This document shows positions 34,261 to 41,924 of a stretch of DNA of 43,233 nt, one piece after another. Within the stretch, counting starts at the first letter, position 1; every line of letters begins with the position of its first letter. Origin of the DNA: Bacteroidota bacterium (GTDB lineage Bacteria > Bacteroidota > Bacteroidia > SXHM01). The DNA lies in the NCBI GenBank assembly GCA_947479755.1, contig CANKAM010000030.1, forward strand, positions 1-43,233, read 5' to 3'. The translations under genes and the position numbers were made by a program. The notes below the pieces were generated by a model that did not search any database, was not told where the DNA came from, and saw only the letters and a list, made by a program, of their open reading frames with translations.

Positions 34261-34346
34261 GAATACTGAATAAGGAATATCGAATATCGAAATGCAGACA
34301 ATACTTCATTATTCATCATTCCTTGTTCGATATTCATTATTCGTTG
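34261..34346. repeat. Two opposed heptamer arrays in the adk-hpt spacer
   Basis: Array 1 (34261-34288): GAATACT, GAATAAG, GAATATC, GAATATC. Array 2 (34305-34346): TTCATTA, TTCATCA, TTCCTTG, TTCGATA, TTCATTA, TTCGTTG, the inverse of a GAAnnnn-type unit. The second array overlaps the hpt stop codon and encodes its last residues (NE). Confidence 0.85.
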
Positions 34347-34888
34347 AGTTTATAAATCTCGGGCAGGTTGCGTCCCAGTCCATTGTAGTCTAATCCGTAG
34401 CCCACTACAAAGTCATTCGGAATTTCCATGCCTGTGTAATCAATCTTAAAATCTCTTTTAAAAGCCGATGGTTTAAAAAGCAGTGTTGCAATTTTTATCT
34501 CGGCAGGTTCTTGGCTTTCCAAGATCGGCAGCAGTTTGGCAATGGTGTTGCCGCTGTCAATAATATCTTCAACCAACACAATGGTGCGTCCTTTTATATC
34601 TTCTTTCAAACCAATTTGTGTTTTTACTTCGCCTGAAGATGCAGTGCCCTCGTAAGACGATACTTTAATAAAACTTACCTCGCAGGGAGTTTCAATTTTG
34701 CGCAGCAAATCAGCTGCAAATAGGAAAACACCATTGAGCACACATATAAAAAGGGGATTTTTCCCCGCAAGGTCGGTATTGATTGCTGAAGCTATTTTGG
34801 CTACAGCATTTTCAATTTCTGCCGCACTGATGTGTGACGCAAATTTCTTGTCGTGAAGCTGAACCGTTTTTGTAATTGTTTCCTGCAT
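34337..34888 (-). CDS. hpt: Hypoxanthine phosphoribosyltransferase
   Basis: 183 residues. PRPP motif VLVEDIIDSGNT, the first loop LNGVFLFAADL, VSSYEGTASSGEV and VGYGLDYNGLGRNLP. Salvages hypoxanthine/guanine. The C-terminal two codons and stop lie in a heptamer array (34305-34346). Own promoter upstream, so likely the head of the hpt-adk-obgE-ispD run. Confidence 0.94.
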   Translation of the reverse strand: MQETITKTVQLHDKKFASHISAAEIENAVAKIASAINTDLAGKNPLFICVLNGVFLFAADLLRKIETPCEVSFIKVSSYEGTASSGEVKTQIGLKEDIKGRTIVLVEDIIDSGNTIAKLLPILESQEPAEIKIATLLFKPSAFKRDFKIDYTGMEIPNDFVVGYGLDYNGLGRNLPEIYKLNE

Positions 34889-34904
34889 TTTTGCTAAAGG
34901 GCAG

Positions 34905-34935
34905 CAAAGGTAAAAATACAGGCTGATTTACCAAT
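34905..34935 (-). promoter_or_regulatory. Promoter for hpt
   Basis: Minus-strand TACCTTTG (34912-34905) with ATTG about 19 nt upstream as a -33-like element. Ends 16 nt before the ATG at 34888. Confidence 0.65.
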
Positions 34936-35588
34936 TAAAATCCCATTGCACCGGGCTCATAATCTTTCTTGGCATACCCTTTTGGAATTGTAAAGTATTT
35001 TTTATCCTGTTTCCCGGTTTTAAATTCGGTAGCTGAAAGCACTAAGGTCATAGGGCCTGTGCTTGTCATAGTTTTCAGTGCAATACCCGGAACCCCCGGA
35101 ACCCCTGTAGCCATCAAGCCATCATTACCTTTACCTTTCATTACAGGAAGAGTGTAATCTGAATTAAGCCAGACATAAGAGGTTTGTTCACCCTGTGCAG
35201 TTGTTGTGGTTACTTTATATTTCTGGCAACTCAAACCGTTGATGGTTAAAACTTCATCTTCTTTTACCACAACCGGACTATCGTCCTTTTCAGCAGCATC
35301 GGATTTATAGATGTAAGCGGTCTGCTCGCTGTGTTTTATCATGTATGATTCTTTAGGTGTAGATAGCACCTCTCCCATCATAGCTTCCATCATCCCCCCG
35401 TTGATTTTAATCATCGTGCCTTTTTTGCTTGAATATAAATCCATGGAGGTCGGCATCATAGATGCATAGGCATCCATACCCTCGCCCATTATTTTAAACG
35501 AATAATTGATATGCCCTTCAAATACTTTTTGGGCAAAAAGGTTGGTGGTGGCTATAATGCAGATAAGGAGAAGGGATAGTTGTTTCAT
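34935..35588 (-). CDS. Secreted DUF4412-type protein
   Basis: 217 residues. Signal peptide MKQLSLLLICIIATTNLFAQ. The GHINYSFKIMG start, a Met-rich stretch, SCQKYKVTT and a C-terminal GYAKKDYEPG resemble DUF4412/GLPGLI-like beta-sheet proteins. Function unknown. Preceded by -7 box TACCTTTG at 35616-35609. Confidence 0.8.
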   Translation of the reverse strand: MKQLSLLLICIIATTNLFAQKVFEGHINYSFKIMGEGMDAYASMMPTSMDLYSSKKGTMIKINGGMMEAMMGEVLSTPKESYMIKHSEQTAYIYKSDAAEKDDSPVVVKEDEVLTINGLSCQKYKVTTTTAQGEQTSYVWLNSDYTLPVMKGKGNDGLMATGVPGVPGIALKTMTSTGPMTLVLSATEFKTGKQDKKYFTIPKGYAKKDYEPGAMGF

Positions 35589-35608
35589 GATTTTATATGG
35601 TTTGGCGC

Positions 35609-35616
35609 CAAAGGTA
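35609..35616 (-). promoter_or_regulatory. -7 promoter box for the DUF4412 gene
   Basis: Minus-strand TACCTTTG, exact consensus, 20 nt before ATG 35588. A GTTG about 16 nt further upstream is a weak -33. Confidence 0.5.
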
Positions 35617-35720
35617 AAAGATTATGTTTTCCCAACCTCTCCTAATTTTATAACATATTTTCAAAATTCTATAACGGTTTTACAACTTGATGAAGCGACA
35701 TTTGTGTCGTTAATTCAATG

Positions 35721-35748
35721 CTAACCCTCTCCCGTCTCAGGCGAGACC
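35721..35748. repeat. Hairpin/dispersed element upstream of the PqqD-like gene
   Basis: TAACCCTCTC followed by GTCTC (35734-35738) pairing with GAGAC (35743-35747), loop AGGC. Shares its leading TAACCCTCTC with 13802-13811. It lies 15 nt before the ATG at 35763. A second small hairpin, CGACA/TGTCG with a TTTG loop, lies about 30 nt upstream. Confidence 0.6.
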
Positions 35749-35762
35749 AAAAAATAGAAACC

Positions 35763-36020
35763 ATGAAAATCAAAAAAAATATAGCAATCAGCGATTCAGG
35801 CTTCATCTTCAACCCATCAACCGGTGATAGTTTTTCTGTAAACCCCATCGGTTTGGAAATCATAAAACTGCTGAAAGACGAAAAACCGGCTGCCGAAATA
35901 AAAAAGCACATTCTTAACCTCTATGCAATTGATGAAGCAACCGTTGAAAAAGACTTCTATGATTTTTTAAAAATGCTGGAAGCAAATAAGCTGAGCGCAG
36001 AAACAGAAAAAGCTAACTAA
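35763..36020 (+). CDS. PqqD-like small protein (RRE-type, candidate peptide carrier)
   Basis: 85 residues from ATG 35763. IKKNIAISDSGFIFNPSTGDSFSVNPIGLEIIKLL, then a helical DEATVEKDFYDFLKML, match the winged-helix PqqD/RiPP-recognition fold that binds leader peptides for modifying enzymes. A C-terminal extension (KLSAETEKAN) follows. No precursor peptide is identified. First gene of a six-gene unit; one nucleotide separates it from the ATP-grasp start. The frame continues upstream to 35718 into a repeat element and is not used. Confidence 0.8.
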   Translation: MKIKKNIAISDSGFIFNPSTGDSFSVNPIGLEIIKLLKDEKPAAEIKKHILNLYAIDEATVEKDFYDFLKMLEANKLSAETEKAN

Positions 36021-36021
36021 C

Positions 36022-37119
36022 ATGGAACCGACAACTTTAATAGCGCAGCCCCCCGTGAAAAACAAAAAGGGTAAACGCAGAAAAATAACAGTGGCGGTTA
36101 CCGGGTTAAACGCCATTGACAGTCCCGGTCCGGGGGTTGCGGTTATCCGTGCCCTGCTCGAAAGTGCGGACTATGATGTGCGCATCATCGGTCTCAGCTA
36201 CGAAACCCTGGAGCCGGGTATATATATGCACGAGATAGTGGATAAAACCTACCAGATACCATTTCCCTCTGCGGGAATTGATAATATTTACGAGCGGCTG
36301 GAATACATTACTTCGGTAGAAAAGATAGATGTGCTGTTCCCTAACTTTGATGCAGAGCTTTATAACTTCATCAAAATGGCCGATAAGCTGAAAAGCGAAC
36401 TGAATATCCACACCTTTCTTCCCACCATGGATCAGTTTGAGGCGCGACACAAATCAAACCTTAACGAATACGGAATAAAGAATGGCATCAGTGTTCCCAT
36501 GAGCAAAATGATTTTCAGCACTGCCGAAATTCCCTCGCTCAACAAAGAGTTCACCTACCCCATGGTAGTGAAAGGTAAATTTTACGAAGCAGCCATTGCC
36601 TACAATCCCGATCAGGTGGCAACGCACTTCAATAAAATAAGCGCGAAGTGGGGACTGCCCATCATCATCCAGCAATTTGTGCATGGCGCGGAAGTGAATG
36701 TATGCGCCATCGGTGACGGAGAAGGAAATACCATTGGTGCCGTTCCCATGCGCAAGCAATACATCACCGACAAAGGAAAAGCATGGGCAGGAATTGCCCT
36801 TGACGATGAAAAATTATTAGAAGAAACCAAAAAACTTTTAGCAGCTACCAAATGGCGCGGAGGTTTAGAACTGGAATACATAAAAACCAGTGATGACGAA
36901 TATTACCTGCTCGAAATCAATCCCCGTTTTCCGGCTTGGGTTTATCTAACTGTTGGTTGCGGACAAAATCAACCAGAGGCATACGTTAAACTTGCGCTCG
37001 GTGACACAGTCAAACCCATGACGAAATACGAAGTAGGCAAAATGTTTATCCGCTACTCATGGGATATGATAGTAGGACTGGATGAATTTGAAAAAATATC
37101 AACTTTAGGAGAATTATAA
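36022..37119 (+). CDS. ATP-grasp ligase, CarB/biotin-carboxylase-like
   Basis: 365 residues. N-terminal pre-ATP-grasp Rossmann domain (KITVAVTGLNAIDSPGPGVAVIRAL), then FTYPMVVKGKFYEAAIA with the ATP-binding Lys, IIIQQFVHGAEVNVCAIGD, GGLELEYI, and EINPR at 298-302, which hold the metal-binding Glu/Asn. This predicts an acyl-phosphate intermediate joined to an amine, thiol or carboxylated group. The substrate is unknown. The neighbours suggest an amino-acid- or peptide-derived substrate. Confidence 0.88.
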   Translation: MEPTTLIAQPPVKNKKGKRRKITVAVTGLNAIDSPGPGVAVIRALLESADYDVRIIGLSYETLEPGIYMHEIVDKTYQIPFPSAGIDNIYERLEYITSVEKIDVLFPNFDAELYNFIKMADKLKSELNIHTFLPTMDQFEARHKSNLNEYGIKNGISVPMSKMIFSTAEIPSLNKEFTYPMVVKGKFYEAAIAYNPDQVATHFNKISAKWGLPIIIQQFVHGAEVNVCAIGDGEGNTIGAVPMRKQYITDKGKAWAGIALDDEKLLEETKKLLAATKWRGGLELEYIKTSDDEYYLLEINPRFPAWVYLTVGCGQNQPEAYVKLALGDTVKPMTKYEVGKMFIRYSWDMIVGLDEFEKISTLGEL

Positions 37120-37140
37120 CTTTTATATAAAAGACAATAT

Positions 37141-38499
37141 ATGGCTAAGCTGCAATACGAACGTCCGCTGATTCAGAAACTGAACACCGGCACAATGAAT
37201 AAATTCGGAACACGCACCGAATACCGCCCTCACACCGAAATTGATGGAGCAAAAGTGGAAGCCCTTATGAAAGAATTTGGCTCTCCGCTCTTTGTTATTT
37301 CAGAAAAAACTATCCGTGATAAATTCAACGATGCCAACCGCGCTTTCAAAACCCGTTACCCGAAAGTGCAGTTTGCATGGAGCTACAAAACCAATTACAT
37401 CGCTGCTGTATGCAACGTTTATCACCAACTGGGCTCATGGTCAGAAGTGGTTTCAGGATTTGAATACAACAAAGCACTGAAAAGTGGTGTTCCCGGTAAC
37501 AAAATCATTTTCAATGGTCCCGACAAAACTGTGGAGGAATTAAAACTGGCCATTGAAAACAGTTCACTCATTCACATCGACCACCTTGATGAACTCTACA
37601 CCATCATTGAATTAACCAATGAAATAAAAAAACGTCCGAAAGTTGCCATTCGTGTAAACATGGATACCGGCATTTACCCGATGTGGGACCGTTTTGGTTT
37701 CAACTACGAGAACGGACAGGCATGGGATGCCATCAACAAAATTGTCCTCACCGATAAAATGGATTTGGTTGGGCTGCACTGTCACATCGGAACATTTATG
37801 CTTGCGCCAAGTGCCTACGGAGTGGCAGCAGCAAAACTTTCTGAACTGGCTTTAGCTATCCGCAAGAAATACGGAAAGACCATTCAGTATTTAGACATGG
37901 GTGGAGGTTTTGCTTCTAAAAATACATTGAAAGGTTCATTCCTTCCCGGAACTGATACCACACCACCGATTGATGATTATGCAGAAGCAATCACCACTTC
38001 TATTTTAAATGCGGGTTTTCTGGAAGAAGAATTACCAACACTGTATTTGGAAACAGGAAGAGCCTTGATTGATGAAGCAGGATATTTGCTGGGAACCGTT
38101 ATTTCAAACAAACGTTTGTCGGATGGGCGCAAAGCAACCATCATGGATTTTGGCGTGAATATTTTGTTCACTGCTTTCTGGTACGACCATAAAATAACAC
38201 CTGCGCAGGAGTTCAGTCACTACACCGAAAACTCGGTGATGTATGGACCGCTGTGCATGAACATTGATGTCGTGCGCGAAAATGTAACACTGCCGCCAAT
38301 GAAAAAAGGTGACCATGTGGTAGTGCATACAGTAGGGGCTTACAACATGACACAATGGATGCAGTTTATTTCGCTGCGACCTGCGGTAGTAATGGTTGAC
38401 CTGCAAGGTAAAGCGCATCTTATCCGCAAACGTGAAACACTTTCAAACATTGATGCCAGTGAAGAAATGCCTGGATATCTGAAAGAGTTTAAGTTGTAA
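37141..38499 (+). CDS. PLP-dependent decarboxylase, fold type III (LysA/ornithine-decarboxylase group)
   Basis: 452 residues. PLP Lys K83 in AWSYKTNY, His/Gly motif HCHIGT (213-218), GGGFAS (254-259), ETGR (304-307) that binds phosphate, and GPLCMNIDVV with C372 and D376, plus GAYN at 399-402. These are the active-site elements of diaminopimelate/ornithine/carboxynorspermidine decarboxylases, but the N-terminal ~30 residues and the ETGR (for EPGR) set it apart from LysA. Probably removes a carboxylate from a D- or L-amino acid end. 21 nt after the ATP-grasp gene. Confidence 0.9.
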   Translation: MAKLQYERPLIQKLNTGTMNKFGTRTEYRPHTEIDGAKVEALMKEFGSPLFVISEKTIRDKFNDANRAFKTRYPKVQFAWSYKTNYIAAVCNVYHQLGSWSEVVSGFEYNKALKSGVPGNKIIFNGPDKTVEELKLAIENSSLIHIDHLDELYTIIELTNEIKKRPKVAIRVNMDTGIYPMWDRFGFNYENGQAWDAINKIVLTDKMDLVGLHCHIGTFMLAPSAYGVAAAKLSELALAIRKKYGKTIQYLDMGGGFASKNTLKGSFLPGTDTTPPIDDYAEAITTSILNAGFLEEELPTLYLETGRALIDEAGYLLGTVISNKRLSDGRKATIMDFGVNILFTAFWYDHKITPAQEFSHYTENSVMYGPLCMNIDVVRENVTLPPMKKGDHVVVHTVGAYNMTQWMQFISLRPAVVMVDLQGKAHLIRKRETLSNIDASEEMPGYLKEFKL

Positions 38500-38524
38500 T
38501 TGCTACGTTTGCGTTTACTTGTTT

Positions 38525-38549
38525 TGTCACCCTGAGCGTAGTCGAAGGG
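38525..38549. repeat. Palindromic element GAGCGTAGTCGA (copy 2) in the operon spacer
   Basis: TGTCAC, CCCT (38530-38533), core GAGCGTAGTCGA (38534-38545), AGGG (38546-38549). Same element as 28882-28906 with compensating flanks. It lies in the 63-nt spacer between the decarboxylase and urea-transporter fusion genes. Confidence 0.88.
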
Positions 38550-38562
38550 CTTATTAACTTAT

Positions 38563-40737
38563 ATGAACTTCCGCAAATCCTTAGAGCTTTTTTTCTCCGG
38601 AGTAATCAACAGTTATTCGCAGATATTTTTCAGCAATAACAAGTGGTTTGCGCTGCTGTTAATTCTCACTTCTTTCATTGACCCGTATGCAGGTCTGGGT
38701 GGAATTGTCGCGGTGGTAGTCAGCAACTTGTTTGCCTATTACATCGGCTTAAGTCCTGATAATATCCGCAACGGAGTGTATGGTTTTAACTCTGCCATGA
38801 TAGGAATGGTGTTAGGAGTTTATTTCAAACTCAGCGCTGAATCAATTTTGATTTTATGCATGGCTTCGTTGTTCACTTTGTTGTTGACAGTAGCTTTTCT
38901 TGCTTGGGCTTCAAAGTATGGAGTGCCGTTTATGAGCTTTCCTTTTCTCATTTGCATCTGGACGGTGTTACTCACCACACGAACTTACTCTTCACTTGAA
39001 TTAAGCGAGCGCGGAATTTATACCATTAATGAACTCTGGTTTCTTGGGGGTGAAAATCTTGTGGGGTTTTACAACTTCCTGAATGACCCGCCAATTCCGC
39101 AATATATGGATGTATACCTGAAATCATTGGGAGCAATTTTCTTTCAATACAACCTGATTGCAGGAGTTTTAATTTTTGTCGGCATGTTGATTTTCTCACG
39201 CATCTCATTGGTGCTTTCCATTGTTGGTTTTGCAACAGGCTATGCATATTACAAAATTACCGGAGCAGATCTTACACAGCTGCAATACAGTTATATCGGC
39301 TTTAATTTTATTCTTTCTGCTATTGCACTGGGTGGTTTTTTTCTCATCCCTTCACCGCGTTCTTTTCTGGCGGTATTACTTTCCATTCCATTGATTGCAT
39401 TGTTGATTGGCGCTTGTGCATATGTTTTAGGAATGTATCAGTTGCCAACGTATTCATTGCCCTTTAACATAATTGTGATGTTAGTTTTGTATGTGTTGCA
39501 ATTGCGTTATGTAAACTACGGACCATACCTTGTGCAGGAACAATTTTTTTCTCCGGAAAAAAATCTTTACAGTTTTTTATATCGCAAAGAGCGCTACTAT
39601 AATCAAACCTATTATCACATTCATCTTCCGTTTTTTGGTGAATGGAAAGTTTCACAGGGACACAGCGGAAACATAACACACAAAGGCGATTGGAAAGAAG
39701 CATGGGATTTTGTGGTGACTGATGAACAGGATAAAACATGGCGTTCTCCTGGAACAAATGTCACCGATTTTTATTGTTATAATCTACCTGTTTTATCACC
39801 ACAGGCAGGTTATGTAATCAAGATTGAAGATACTATTGATGACAATACTATCGGTGGAGTTGACCTTGAGCATAATTGGGGAAACACTATTATTATTAAA
39901 CATGGTGAAGATCTTTACAGCAAACTGAATCACATAAAAAAAGGAAGTTTTAAAGTAAAGGAGGGCGATTATGTGTATAAAGGTGATGTGCTTGCAACCT
40001 GCGGAAACAGTGGTCGTTCACCCGAACCGCATATTCATTTTCAATTGCAGGTTACACCTTTCGTTGCTTCAAAAACCATTAAATATCCAATCAGCTATTA
40101 CGTTAGTAAAAAGAATGATGGTTATGATTTTCACTCTTTTGATTATCCTAAGGAAGGAGAAACAATTTCGCGTGTTGCCGGAACAAAGCTGCTGAAAGAT
40201 GCATTTTATTTTATCCCCGGAAAAAGTATTGCATGGAATTTTGAAGGTAAAAATTTTGAGTGGGAAATTTTTACCAGTGCGTATAATCAAGCCTATATTT
40301 ATTGCCGGAAAACCAACTCAGCAGCCTATTTCGTCAATAATGACACACTGCATTACTTCACCGAATTTTATGGCGATAAAAAATCATTGCTCTATTATTT
40401 TTATCTCGGTGCACATAAAATTCTACTCGGTTATTACCAGAATTTAGAAGTGAATGATTTGCTTCCTGTGGAAGGTTTTTATTCCGGCCCGGCAAAATTC
40501 TTTCAGGATTTTATTGCACCGTTTTACATTTTTCTTAAGACGAAATATGTTTCACGTTTTGTTTCGGTTGATGATTTAAATCATCCGCAGCAGATTAAAC
40601 TAAGTTCAGTTGCCGAAGTCTCAGCATACGGAATGGAGAATAGGAAAATTAAGTTTGAATTGATGTTGGGCATAAATAAAATTTCATCATTCACCATTAC
40701 CGAGAAAGGAAAGAAAAGGGAAGCGGTATGCGTTTAA
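38563..40737 (+). CDS. Urea transporter domain fused to M23 (LytM) metallopeptidase
   Basis: 724 residues. The first ~315 form ten hydrophobic segments of a urea-transporter (UT) domain: DPYAGLGGIVAVVVSN, IRNGVYGFNSAMIGMVLG, and LPTYSLPF, close to the UT signature LPxxTxPF. Residues ~355-500 are an M23 peptidase with H373, D382, H457 (LNHI) and H490/H492 (PHIHFQ), all zinc and catalytic positions kept. Residues ~510-724 match nothing I know. Ten helices put the M23 part on the same side as the N-terminus, which in known UTs is cytosolic, yet M23 enzymes cut peptidoglycan outside. The end overlaps the next gene by 10 nt. Confidence 0.87.
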   Translation: MNFRKSLELFFSGVINSYSQIFFSNNKWFALLLILTSFIDPYAGLGGIVAVVVSNLFAYYIGLSPDNIRNGVYGFNSAMIGMVLGVYFKLSAESILILCMASLFTLLLTVAFLAWASKYGVPFMSFPFLICIWTVLLTTRTYSSLELSERGIYTINELWFLGGENLVGFYNFLNDPPIPQYMDVYLKSLGAIFFQYNLIAGVLIFVGMLIFSRISLVLSIVGFATGYAYYKITGADLTQLQYSYIGFNFILSAIALGGFFLIPSPRSFLAVLLSIPLIALLIGACAYVLGMYQLPTYSLPFNIIVMLVLYVLQLRYVNYGPYLVQEQFFSPEKNLYSFLYRKERYYNQTYYHIHLPFFGEWKVSQGHSGNITHKGDWKEAWDFVVTDEQDKTWRSPGTNVTDFYCYNLPVLSPQAGYVIKIEDTIDDNTIGGVDLEHNWGNTIIIKHGEDLYSKLNHIKKGSFKVKEGDYVYKGDVLATCGNSGRSPEPHIHFQLQVTPFVASKTIKYPISYYVSKKNDGYDFHSFDYPKEGETISRVAGTKLLKDAFYFIPGKSIAWNFEGKNFEWEIFTSAYNQAYIYCRKTNSAAYFVNNDTLHYFTEFYGDKKSLLYYFYLGAHKILLGYYQNLEVNDLLPVEGFYSGPAKFFQDFIAPFYIFLKTKYVSRFVSVDDLNHPQQIKLSSVAEVSAYGMENRKIKFELMLGINKISSFTITEKGKKREAVCV

Positions 40738-41924
40738 TTTTGGTTGTCGTATTTTTTTTGCAAATAATAAATTCCGCAAAAGCACAGTCGCAACTCACGT
40801 TCAGTGAAGTTGAAAGCCGCAGCTATAAACTTTATTCAGAACAAAAATGGGATTCACTCATTGATTATTTACGCGCAGCAAACAAAGCCGGAATAAATTA
40901 TTATTACTTGCAGGCGCGACTTGGTGCAGCTTTGTATGAAAAGAAAAAATACCGTAGCGCAGCCTTCACTTTTCAAAAAGCATTGAACTATAATTCAGCC
41001 GATAGCTACGCAAAAAACAGTTTGTATTACAGTTTGCTGAATTCAACAAATACAACGGCATCGCGCTACCTCAGCGGGAAATCAGAAAGCATAAGAAAAG
41101 AAACAGACACACTCGGCTATAATAAAATGGGTTTTATTTATGCCGAAGGCGGAGTGAAATTCTGTAACAAAAAAGAACCACTTGGCAATATCAATTATTT
41201 CAATCTTGGTTTGCGTCACAGCCTTGGAAGAAGTATTACTTTGTATCATGCGTTTTCATTTCTTGGTCAATACAAACACTACCAGCAAATAAAACAGTCA
41301 AACTACTATTTGGGCGCATGGATTCAGTTGGGTGTAAACTGGAAACTATGCCCTTCGGTTCATTTGTTTTGGATTAATAAAAGTCAACAAACTGAAATTC
41401 CCATTAGTCCGCCACGTCCGCTGGCAAGAGCAAGCAAATCAAATGAACAGGCTTTTTCATTAGTATTACAGCGGAGTTTCAGAGTTTTTGATTTGGGCGC
41501 AATGGCAAGCTACAATAATTTTGATGGGATAAAAGCAGGACAATTTGGAGGTTATCTGACGCTGTATCCATTCGGAAGTAATGTGTTCAGCGCTACAACT
41601 ACTGCAGTTTACCACACACGAAAAATGTCAGCATATCAAACTGTTTTTAAAGAAACAATCAATTTTAAATTGCTTAAATATTTATGGCTTACTGGCGAAT
41701 ATGCATATGGTAATGAGCAAGTGCAATTGCAATCTGAAGCGACTTTCCCTGCCAACAATAGTCTTGACCCCAATAACTACCGATATTCAATATTATTAAC
41801 TTCGCCCATCTCAAAATCAGTTTCGCTTTATGGATTTTATCAACATGAAGACAAAGATGAAAACGCCACGAATGTTTCCTATACTTTTAACTCAATTATT
41901 TTCGGACTAAAAATCAAATTATGA
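40728..41924 (+). CDS. TPR plus outer-membrane beta-barrel protein (YaiO-like)
   Basis: 398 residues. Signal peptide MRLILVVVFFLQIINSAKAQ. Residues ~25-115 hold TPR-like helices (YYLQARLGAALYEKKKYRSAAFTFQKAL). The rest alternates short strands (INYFNLGLRHSLGRSITLYHAFSFLG; GAMASYNNFDGIKAGQFGGYLTLYPFG) and ends IIFGLKIKL, as a barrel does. Overlaps the UT-M23 gene by 10 nt and the TPR gene by 4 nt. Probably an outer-membrane partner of the upstream membrane protein; inferred. Confidence 0.82.
   Translation: MRLILVVVFFLQIINSAKAQSQLTFSEVESRSYKLYSEQKWDSLIDYLRAANKAGINYYYLQARLGAALYEKKKYRSAAFTFQKALNYNSADSYAKNSLYYSLLNSTNTTASRYLSGKSESIRKETDTLGYNKMGFIYAEGGVKFCNKKEPLGNINYFNLGLRHSLGRSITLYHAFSFLGQYKHYQQIKQSNYYLGAWIQLGVNWKLCPSVHLFWINKSQQTEIPISPPRPLARASKSNEQAFSLVLQRSFRVFDLGAMASYNNFDGIKAGQFGGYLTLYPFGSNVFSATTTAVYHTRKMSAYQTVFKETINFKLLKYLWLTGEYAYGNEQVQLQSEATFPANNSLDPNNYRYSILLTSPISKSVSLYGFYQHEDKDENATNVSYTFNSIIFGLKIKL

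Noticed and set aside
34261-34346. Heptamer arrays as a CRISPR
   Set aside because: Units are 7 bp with no spacers and no cas genes are present.
35589-35762. Precursor peptide gene upstream of the PqqD-like gene
   Set aside because: No short frame with a good start was found; the region holds hairpins and repeat elements only.
38500-38562. Promoter or small ORF between decarboxylase and UT-M23 genes
   Set aside because: The 63-nt spacer is largely the dispersed palindrome, and no -7 box is seen.
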